Shown here: positions 55,630-64,000 of the stretch, piece by piece
Numbering within the stretch: position 1 is the stretch's first letter
Layout: every line of letters starts with the position of its first letter
NCBI RefSeq assembly: GCF_036898095.1
Contig: NC_090730.1
Span: forward strand, 34,060,717 to 34,124,716
Source: Palaemon carinicauda
Taxonomy: Eukaryota > Arthropoda > Malacostraca > Decapoda > Palaemonidae
Direction of reading: 5' to 3'
DNA length: 64,000 nucleotides
Program-made: the position numbers and the translations under genes
The notes under the pieces: model-generated
What the model saw: only the letters and a program-made list of their open reading frames with translations
Database searches by the model: none
Told to the model about the DNA's origin: nothing

Positions 55630-56273
55630 TTACCCGGGCACCAGCCACCCATTGAGATACTGCCGCTAGAGAGTTACGGGGTCCTTTGACTGGCCAGACT
55701 GTACTAAATTGGATCCTTCTCTCTGGTAACGGTTCATTTTCCCTTTGCCTGCATATACACCGAATAGTCTAGCCTATTCTTTCTATATTCTCCTCTGTCC
55801 TCATTCGCCTGACAACACTAAAATTGCCAAACAATTCTTCTTCTCTCAAGGGGATTAACGACTGCACTGTAATTGTTCAGTTGCTACTTTCCTCTTAGTA
55901 AGGGTAGAAGAGACTGGATAGCTTTGATAGGCAGCTCTTCTAGGAGTCTCCAAAATCAAACCATTGTTCTCTAGTGTTGGGTAGTGCCATACCCTCTGTA
56001 CCATGGTCTTCCACTGTCTTGGAATAGAGTTCTCTTGCTTGAGGTACACCCGGGCACACTATTCTATTTTATTTCTCTTCCTCATGTTTTGTTAAAGTTT
56101 TCATAGTTTATACAGGAAATATTTATTTTAATGTTGTTACTGTTCCTATAATTTTCTATTTTTTCTTTTGTCGTTTCCTCACTGGGCAGTTTTTCCTGTT
56201 GGAACCCCTGTGCTCATAGCATCCTGCTTTTCCAACTAGGGTTGAAGCTTAATAATAATAATAATAATAATAT
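55630..56273 (+). mobile_element. SINE-like repeat, fullest copy
   Basis: About 640 bp from CCCGGGCACCAGCCACCC to a (TAA)n tail at about 56249-56273. Includes the segments seen in the other four copies. No protein coding. Short antisense frames are shared between copies only because the repeat is. Confidence 0.82.
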
Positions 56274-56379
56274 GAAATACTAAGATTTTTTTTTTCTATT
56301 TGTAATAAGGCAGAAACCCTGGATTCACACAGGTAAGTAGAGGCAAAAGGAAGAATGGCTTTTAGCCCAAGCTTCTCAA

Positions 56380-56985
56380 TACTAGGAAACAGGTATAGTT
56401 CATGGACTCGTTAAAGAGTATGAGGCTAATTTGAAAAGAGACAAAGGTTTATGGGCAAAGAAAAGAAGTCCAGTAAAAGTTCAAAAAAGAAAAGTGAAAG
56501 ATCTTATCGGATATTTTGAGGAAACTGGTAATATCACTGGACATGTGAATATAAAGCTACTGGGTGTGGAAGAATATGGTGTACTAAGAGAAATTTGAAG
56601 GAGAGATGCGAAGGACACAGCCTTGGCTAGAATACAAGAAATACTGGCATATGAAGTGTCAGAGGAAACAGGGTTAGTTTATGGACTTGTCAAAGAGTAT
56701 GAGGCTAATTTGAAAAGAGGCAAAGGATTATGGGCAAAGAAAAGAAGTCCAGTAAAAGTTCAAAAAGGAAAAGTGAAAGAACTTATAGGACATTTCAATG
56801 GAACTGGTTAAATCATTGGACATCTGAATAATATCTGGCTATTGGGTGTCGAAGAATATGCGGTACTGAGAGAAGCTAAAGACGCAGCCTTGGATAGAAT
56901 ACAAAAAAGGTTGCAATATGAAAATTCAGAAGAAAAATGCTCAGTATATAGACTCGTTGAAGAGTGAGATTCTCATTTGATAAAA
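56380..56985 (+). repeat. Coding-like tandem repeat, about 280 bp, three copies
   Basis: GACTCGTTAAAGAGTATGAG and variants start units near 56406, 56686 and 56950. Translation of the units gives related peptides: AKDTALARIQEILAYEV, TGLVYGLVKEYEANLKRGKG, LWAKKRSPVKVQKGKVKELI and LLGVEEYGVLRE. The longest open stretch is 62 codons (56623-56811). Stops and frameshifts separate the copies. The peptides are lysine-rich and helical in character. I do not recognise the family. It could be a relic of a tandemly repeated gene or exon. Confidence 0.6.
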
Positions 56986-57244
56986 GACAAATGCCCCTGA
57001 TAATCCAAGAATAAATATAACAAGAAATCGTGAAAATAAGAAAACAAAAAATATAAAACTAAAAAAAATTCAAATATATAAGTAAATTAAAAACCAAAAA
57101 AAAAAAAGAAGAAAAATCTGAAAACCCCCAGAAATATGATAATTGAAAAGAAAAAGAAGAAATGTGGAAGAGGTAGGAAAAAGATACGAAATAAAGGACA
57201 CAACAAGATGGAGACTATTCCCAATTTATTCTGGATAACTTAGG

Positions 57245-59624
57245 GATATTCTACAGCATACTCAGCAGAGGGAAGAAGTCTTACTTGCTTTATTATACTT
57301 TGTACCTTGATAAAGATTCACCTGTACAGTTTCTTTATCAAGTGGACAAATGCAGAAAAAAACAAGTCTTACTTCTTCCAGTAAGTTGTGTTCTCTGAAG
57401 AAAATTCCCCATATGTTGATACAAGAAAAAAAAATATATAAAATTAAAAAATCTAAAAAGAGGAGGAGGATGAGGGAGGGGAGCAGCGATCTATTTTGGA
57501 TACTTTGGGGGTATTCTACAAATGGACTCATCACAAGGAAGAAGTTTGACTTGCTCTATTATGCTTTGTACCTTGATAAAGATTCACCTGTACTGTTTCT
57601 TTATCAGGTGGACAAATGCAGAAAAGACAAGTCTTACTTCTTCCAGTAAGTTGTGTTCTCCGAGGAAAATTCCCCAGGTGTTGATACAAGAAAACAAAAA
57701 TATAAAATTGAAAAATCTAAAAAGAGGAGAAGGATGAGGGAGGGGAGCAGCGATCTATTTTGGATACTAGGGGGGTATTCTACAAATGGACTCATCACCA
57801 GGAAGAAGTTTGACTTACTCTATTATGCTTTGTACCTTGATAGAGATTCACCTGTACTGTTTCTTTATCAGGTGGACAAATCCAGAAAAAACAAGTCTTA
57901 CTTCTTCCAGTAAGTTGTGTTCTCTGAAGAAGATTCCCCGGATGTTGATACAAGAAAAAAAATATGTAATACTAAAAAATCTAAAAAGACGAGGACAATG
58001 AGGAAGGGGAGCAGCATTCTATTTTGGATACTTGGCGTTTATATTCTACAAATGGACTCATCACAAGGAAGACGTTTGTGTTGCTCTATTATGCTTTGTA
58101 CCTTGATAAAGATTCACCTGTACTGTTTTTTTATCAGGTGGACAAATGCAGAAAAAACAAGTCTTACTTCTTCCAGTAAGTTGTGTTCTCTGAAGATTAT
58201 TTCCAAGGATGTTGATACAAGAAAAAATATATAAAACTAAAAAATCTAAAAAGGCGAGGACGATGAGGGAGGGGAGCAGCAATCTATTTTGGATACTTGG
58301 GGGGTATTCTACAAATGATCTCAGCACAGGGAAGATGTTTGACTTGCTCTATTATGCTTTGTACCTTGATAAAGATTCACTTTTACTGTTTCTTTATCAG
58401 GTGGACAAATGCAGAAAAAACAAGTCTTACTTCTTGCAGTAAGTTGTGTTCTCTGAAGAAAATTCCCCATATGTTGATACAAGAAAAAAAATATGTAATA
58501 CTAAAAAATCTAAAAAGAGGAGGAGGATGAGGGAGGGGAGCAGCGATCTATTTTGGATACTTGGGGGGTAGCTATTCTACAAATGGACTCATCACCAGGA
58601 AGAAGTTTGACTTGCTCTATTATGCTTTGTACCTTGATGAAGATTCCCCTGTACTGTTTCTTTATCAGGTGGACAAATGCAGAAAAAACAAGTCTTACTT
58701 CTTCCAGTAAGTTGTGTTCTCTGAAGATTATTTCCAAGGATGTTGATACAAGAAAAAATATATAAGACTAAAAAATCTAAAAAGGCGAGGACGATGAGGG
58801 AGGGGAGCAGCAATCTATTTTGGATACTTGGGGGGTATTCTACAAATGATCTCAGCACAGGGAAGATGTTTGACTTGCTCTATTATGCTTTGTACCTTGA
58901 TAAAGATTCACTTTTACTGTTTCTTTATCAGGTGGACAAATGCAGAAAAAACAAGTCTTACTTCTTGCAGTAAGTTGTGTTCTCTGAAGAAAATTCCAAG
59001 GATGTTGATACAAGAAAAAATATATAAAACTAAAAAATCTAAAACGGCGAGGATCATAAGGGAGGGGAGCAGCAATCTATTTTGGATACTTGGGGGGTAT
59101 TCTACAAATGGACTCATCACAAGGAAGAAGTTTGACTTGCTCTATTATGCTTTGTACCTTGATAAAGATTCACTTGTACTGTTTCTTTATCAGGTGGACA
59201 AATGCAGAAAAAACAAGTCTTACTTCTTGCAGTAAGTTGTGTTCTCTGAAGAAAATTCCAAGGATGTTGATACAAGAAAAAATATATAAAACTAAAAAAT
59301 CTAAAACGGCGAGGATGATAAGGGAGGGGAGCAGCAATCTATTTTGGATACTTGGGGGGTATTCTGCAAATAAACTCAGCACAAGGAAGAAGTTTGACTT
59401 GCTCTATTATGCTTTGTACCTTGATAAAGATTCACTTGTACTGTTTCTTTATCAGGTGGACAAATGCAGAAAAAAACAAGTCTTGCTTCTTCCAGCAAGT
59501 TGTGTTCTCTGAAGAAGATTCCCCAGATGTTAATACAAGAAAAAAATATATATAAAACTAGAAAATACGAAAAGAGTAGGAGGATTACGAAGGGGAGCAG
59601 CGATCTATTTTAGATACTTTGTGG

Positions 59625-59626
<2 letters not shown>
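57245..59626. repeat. 264-bp satellite array, first block (about nine units)
   Basis: The anchor TGGACAAATGCAGAAAA starts at 57343, 57609, 57873, 58139, 58402, 58670, 58933, 59195 and 59457, so the period is 262-268 bp. Every unit has TTTCTTTATCAG just before the anchor and CTTCCAGTAAGTTGTG (or CTTGCAGTAAG) 38 bp later, which look like a splice acceptor and donor around a tiny exon. The unit translates in one frame as LLYYALYLDKDSPVLFLYQV, but unit length is not a multiple of three and stops recur. Confidence 0.9.
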
Positions 59627-59655
<29 letters not shown>

Positions 59656-60290
59656 CAAGCTACAACCCTAGTTGGAAAAGCAAGATGCTATAAGCCCAGG
59701 GGCTCCAACAGGGAAAAATAACCCAGTGAGGAAAGGAAAAAAGGAAATAAATAAATGAAGAGAACAATTTAACAATAAATCATTCTAAAAAAGTAACAAC
59801 GCCAAAACAGATATGTCATAATATATATAAACTTTTAACAACGTCAAAAACAAATACGTCATATATAAACTATAAAAAGCCTCATGTCCGCCTGGTCAAC
59901 AAAAAAGCATTTGCTCCAACTTTGAACTTTTGAAGTTCCACTGATTCAACTACCCGATTAGGAAGATCATTCCACAACTTGATAACAGCAGGAATAAAAC
60001 TTCTAGAGTACTGCGTAGTATTGAGCCTCATGATGGAGAAGGCCTGGCTATTAGAATTAACTGCCTGCCTAGTAATACGAAAAGGATAGAATTGTCCAGG
60101 GAGATCTGAATGTAAAGGATGGTCAGAGTTATGAAAAATCTTATGCAACATGCATAATGAACTAATTGAACGACGGTGCCAGAGATTAATATCTAGATCA
60201 GGAATAAGAAATTTAATAGACCGTAAGTTTCTGTCCAACAAATTAAGATGGGAATCAACAGCTGAAGACCAGACAGGAGAACAATACTCA
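59627..60290 (-). mobile_element. LINE 3' end inserted in satellite, copy 1
   Basis: Minus-strand codons give FIPAVIKLWNDLPNRVVES and VGANAFLLTRRT, the C-terminal end of a LINE reverse transcriptase. An untranslated region and the tail CCAACTAGGGTTGTAGC then lead into (TAA)n at about 59627-59651. 5'-truncated. An open frame of 119 codons (60241-59882) remains. The last 100 bp match the SINE-like family. Confidence 0.85.
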
Positions 60291-60816
60291 ATATTCTACA
60301 AATGGACTCATTACTGGGAAGAAGTTTGACTTGCTCTATTATGCTTTGCACCTTGATAAAGATTCACCTGTACTGTTTCTTTATCAGGTGGACAAATGCA
60401 GAAAAAACAAGTCTTACTTCTTCCAGTAAGTTGTGTTCTCTGAAGAAGATTCCAAGGATGTTGATACAAGAAAAAATATATAAAACTAAAAAATCTAAAA
60501 AGGCGAGGACGATGAGGGAGGGGAGCAGCAATCTATTTTGGATACTTGGGGGGTATTCTACAAATGATCTCAGCACAGGGAAGATGTTTGACTTGCTCTA
60601 TTATGCTTTGTACCTTGATAAAGATTCACTTTTACTGTTTCTTTATCAGGTGGACAAATGCAGAAAAAAACATGTCTTGCTTCTTCCAGCAAGTTGTGTT
60701 CTCTGAAGAAGATTCCCCAGATGTTAATACAAGAAAAAAAATATATAAAACTAGAAAATACGAAAAGAGGAGGAGGATTACGAAGGGGAGCAGCGATCTA
60801 TTTTGGATACTTTGTG
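60291..60816. repeat. 264-bp satellite array, second block (two units)
   Basis: Anchors at 60389 and 60651. It lies between the two LINE copies. Confidence 0.9.
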
Positions 60817-61482
60817 GTATTATTATTATTATTATTATTACTATCCAAGCTACAACCCTGGTTGGAAAAGCAAGATGCTATAAGCCCAGGGGCTCCAACA
60901 GGGAAACATAGCCCAGTGAGGAAAGGAAAGAAGGAAATAAATAAATGAAGAGAACAAATTAACAATAAATCATTCTAAAAAAGTAACAACGTCAAAAGAG
61001 ATATGTCATAATATATATAAACTTTTAACAACGTCAAAAACAAATACGTCATATATAAACTATAAAAAGCCTTATGTCCGCCTGGTCAACAAAAAAGCAT
61101 TTGCTCCAACTTTGAACTTTTGAAGTTCCACTGATTCAACTACCCGATTAGGAAGATCATTCCACAACTTGGTAACAGCAGGAATAAAACTTCTAGAGTA
61201 CTGCGTAGTATTGAGCCTCATGATGGAGAAGGCCTGGCTATTAGAATTAACTGCCTGCCTAGTAATACGAACAGGATAGAATTGTCCAGGGAGATCTGAA
61301 TGTAAAGGATGGTCAGAGTTATGAAAAATCTTATGCAACATGCATAATGAACTAATTGAACGACGGTGTCAGAGATTAATATCTAGATCAGGAATAAGAA
61401 ATTTAATAGACCGTAAGTTTCTGTCCAACAAATTAAGATGGGAATCAACAGCTGAAGACCAGACAGGAGAACAATACTCAAT
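60817..61482 (-). mobile_element. LINE 3' end inserted in satellite, copy 2
   Basis: Almost identical to copy 1, about 1190 bp further on, with the same junctions to the satellite (GATACTTTGTGG before, CTCAATATTCTACAAATGG after). Shared junctions show duplication together with the satellite and not two insertions. Remaining open frame of 89 codons (61341-61072). Confidence 0.87.
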
Positions 61483-62440
61483 ATTCTACAAATGGACTCA
61501 TTACTGGGAAGAAGTTTGACTTGCTCTATTATGCTTTGCACCTTGATAAAGATTCACCTGTACTGTTTCTTTATCAGGTGGACAAATGCAGAAAAAACAA
61601 GTCTTACTTCTTCCAGTAAGTTGTGTTCTCTGAAGAAGATTCCAAGGATGTTGATACAAGAAAAAAAATATATAAAACTAAAATATCTAAAAAGACGAGG
61701 ACGATGAGGGAGGGGAGCAGCGATCTATTTTGGATACTTTGGGGTATTCTACAAATGGACTCATTACTGGGAAGAAGTTTGACTTGCTCTATTATGCTTT
61801 GCACCTTGATAAAGATTCACTTGTACTGTTTCTTTATCAGGTGGACAAATGCAGAAAAAACAAGTCTCACTTCTTCCAGTATGTTGTTTTCCCTGAAGAA
61901 GATTCCCCAGAGATTGATAGAAGAAAAAAATATATATTTAAAACTAGAAAATACAAAAAGAGGAAGAGGATAAGGAAGGGGAGCAGCGATCTATTTTGGA
62001 TACTTTGGGGTATTCTACTAATGGATTCATCACAAGGAAGAAGTTTGACTTGCTCTATTATGCTTTGTACCTTGATAAAGATTCACTTGTACTGTTTCTT
62101 TATCAGGTGGACAAATGCAGAAAAAACAAGTATTACTTCTTCCAGTACGTTGTGTTCTCTGAAGAAGATTCCCCAGAGATTGATAGAAGAAAAAATATAT
62201 ATATAAAACTAGAAAATCTAAAAAGAGGAGGAGGATGGCGAAGGGAAGCAGCAATCTATTTTGGATACTTGGGGGGGGGGGTATTCTACAAATGGACTCA
62301 TCACAAGGAAGAAGTTTGACTTGCTCTATTATGCTTTGTATCTTGATAAAGATTCACTTGTACTGTTTCTTTATCAGGTGGACAAATGCAAAAAAACAAG
62401 TCTTACTTCTTTTAGTATATTGTGTTCACTGAAGAAGATT
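61483..62440. repeat. 264-bp satellite array, third block (about four units)
   Basis: Anchors at 61579, 61842, 62108 and 62389. The last spacing is longer because of sequence changes including a G10 run at 62271-62280. In two units TAAGTT is changed to TATGTT or TACGTT, leaving a 158-codon open frame at 61730-62206 that switches reading phase between units. Confidence 0.88.
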
Positions 62441-62444
62441 CCCA

Positions 62445-62530
62445 TCATTTGCGTACTGTCCCGGACACTTGTGTCCCCAGTCAATTGCGTCCCCGGACAT
62501 ATACGTCCTGGATATTTGCGTACATGTATG
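62445..62530. repeat. GCGTCC/GTCCCCGGACA short repeats
   Basis: Several near-copies of TTGCGTCCCCGGACA-like sequence (GTCCCGGACACTTGTGTCC, TTGCGTCCCCGGACA, ATACGTCCTGG, TTGCGTAC). This may be the end region of the MULE-type element to its right, since it borders it after about 400 bp. Confidence 0.55.
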
Positions 62531-62926
62531 TGTGTTTTACTTTTTCTATAAAGCTTTTTATTCTTACCTTTACTCTATACTTTTACACAGTAATTTCATT
62601 TATACCTTTATCCACCCTGAATATGCATATGATTTAATTGCATCAAATAATTTAGATTCTTACTTCATACTTTGACAATAATTATACCTTTAGCCATACC
62701 TGTCACTAATGGACCTTTATATAGACATCAATATTTCATTTGCATGTTTTATTATCTTTAAAAACTTTATAAAATAGAAAATTTTTATACATATGTATAC
62801 AATATAAATTTTCTATAAGTCTAAAAAGATTAGGTCATATTTTTCTATATTGACTTAGGATAGCTATTTCTAAGCTCATACTTAAAAGTTATGCATGTTA
62901 TAAGCAACTCCTCGTAAGTAAGACAA
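62531..62926. other. AT-rich sequence beside MULE relic
   Basis: No coding or repeat recognised; possibly untranslated sequence of the MULE-type element. Confidence 0.4.
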
Positions 62927-63860
62927 TTAGTTTTCTGAATTGTACTGATCAATCAATGACTGGAGACAAATATTGACCATTTTATTTCTCGGAAAAACGG
63001 TAATTCCTCTTTGATAGCGTTGTCTTAAACTAAGGTCGCATATACTCTCAAATACTAATTTTGACAAATGGAAAAGACAGGAGGTGATTGTTGCATTAGG
63101 AAATATTTCCATAATACTTCTTCTAGACCCTAGCACAAAATCCGTTGTAATGTTGTGGGATTGAGTTGAGAACGGAACTGCAATAAACTACGGAAGTGGG
63201 TCATAAGTTTGTTTTTAGTCTTAATGAGAAGAAGAGCAAAACTGCGGCGAATGCAGTAAGGTTGATAATATATTTGTGGACATACTTTTAACGTTCCATC
63301 TGCTGCCCAATTTGGAAACCATGTCAAGTCATTCAAGCGTTCTTCACTTGCAAAGATAAGAGTTCTCTTCTCGTCATGTATTCCAGTATTGACAGCAAGA
63401 AACTTTTGTCCACTCGGGAGAATACGGTATTCTTCTGGGATTTCGAAATTATATCTTCCCTTTGGTATAGGTGGAGCGTTTTCAGCTTTCTGTCTCCAGC
63501 GACGAACATTCCTCCCAATTGTCGAAACAGAAGACCTTTCTGCCATGGAAAATTCGTTGTGGCTTAACAGAGTAGTACCAATAAGAGTTCTTGTTGGCTC
63601 TTGTGTAAATATCACACCTTTCAGATCTAAAATCGAAATATTTGCTTTAATTGCAGCAGCAGACGAATCGTGATTATGATCATTAACTCGCTTCGTCACT
63701 TCATGATTCACAGTATGCACTCTTGCTTGGCAGGATCACGTCACACATCTCCAAGAAGTTTTTGTTCCATCGGCATTTTTCTTATAGTATTGATAACGAT
63801 GATTTTTCATCAACAAGTATATCTCCATGTGTATTTGATTTCGTAAATTGTGTCTGTGCC
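62927..63860 (-). pseudogene. FLYWCH zinc finger plus MULE-type transposase relic
   Basis: On the minus strand a FLYWCH-like finger (YQYYKKNADGTKTSWRCVT, stop, SCQARVHT, DHNHDS; about 63800-63660) precedes a MULE transposase region. That region has PNWAADGTLKVCPQIYYQPY (about 63315-63260), whose Asp is the first catalytic residue of the MULE DDE fold, and IFPNATITSCLFHLSK (about 63095). Breaks: a frameshift near 63810, a TGA within the finger at about 63745, and a frame change near 63130. The third part of the catalytic domain is absent after 62927. In active elements this protein cuts and pastes DNA. It could also be a domesticated-type FLYWCH gene relic, but the breaks argue against function. 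Confidence 0.8.
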
Positions 63861-63907
63861 ATGGGATTCAGTTTCTATAAAAAAAATAAGTAGTTCGTTA
63901 GAACAAA

Positions 63908-64000
63908 ACCTATCGAACCTATTTCAACTTTTGGTACACTTGGTTACTTCAGAACTTTCTCTTAGTTGCACCTCAGCGTTGATTGGCCTCCTTGCCCCTA
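63908..64000. repeat. Dispersed repeat running off the window
   Basis: From TTTCAACTTTTGGTACAC on it matches 49563-49650. Truncated by the end of the window. Confidence 0.65.

Noticed and set aside
57245..62440. Large tandem-repeat protein gene
   Set aside because: Unit length changes reading phase, most units have stops at the same place, and both strands show open frames of similar length.

Overview
The window reads as a piece of a large, repeat-rich invertebrate nuclear genome. One spliced host gene sits among many transposable elements, long (TA)n, (CA)n, (GA)n and (CT)n tracts, and several tandem arrays. The gene has GT-AG introns, and no bacterial gene or operon structure is present. 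The repeat types (DIRS, RTE-like and I-like elements, dinucleotide tracts of 50-280 bp) and the short repeat family ending in (TAA)n suggest a decapod crustacean, most likely a shrimp or prawn. That is an inference from general resemblance; no search was run.

Layout. 1-5290: microsatellites and unassigned AT-rich DNA, plus a 274-bp tandem repeat whose units carry tRNA-like Pol III boxes. 5290-17525: a cluster of DIRS-type tyrosine-recombinase retrotransposons. A nearly full element on the minus strand (about 8165-17080) has a gag-like ORF, RT-RNase H, tyrosine recombinase, near-identical inverted terminal repeats and a likely internal complementary region. It is flanked by older pieces of the same family. 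20805-24610: an I-like non-LTR element (endonuclease, RT, RNase H) on the minus strand. 26071-30857: a young Ty3/Gypsy-type LTR element with matching LTRs, a tRNA-Leu primer site and gag-pol-integrase. 31-37 kb: relics and microsatellites.

37676-54769 is the one convincing host gene: eight coding exons on the plus strand encoding a 325-residue membrane-anchored short-chain dehydrogenase of the retinol dehydrogenase 11-14 type. All splice phases join and all catalytic motifs are present. Its introns are filled with RTE-like fragments, a 2.8-kb piggyBac-type non-autonomous element (TTAA duplications) sitting inside an RTE copy, and a 2.3-kb element with about 320-bp terminal inverted repeats that carries a relic of a cysteine-rich protein.

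55-64 kb: SINE-like copies that share a 3' tail with a LINE, a coding-like degenerate repeat, a 264-bp satellite of about 15 units interrupted by a duplicated LINE 3' end, and a broken FLYWCH/MULE transposase. Apart from the dehydrogenase gene the region is shaped by transposition, tandem duplication and nested insertion. Nearly every element ORF carries at least one stop or frameshift. Two of these frameshifts fall in single-base runs and could be assembly errors.
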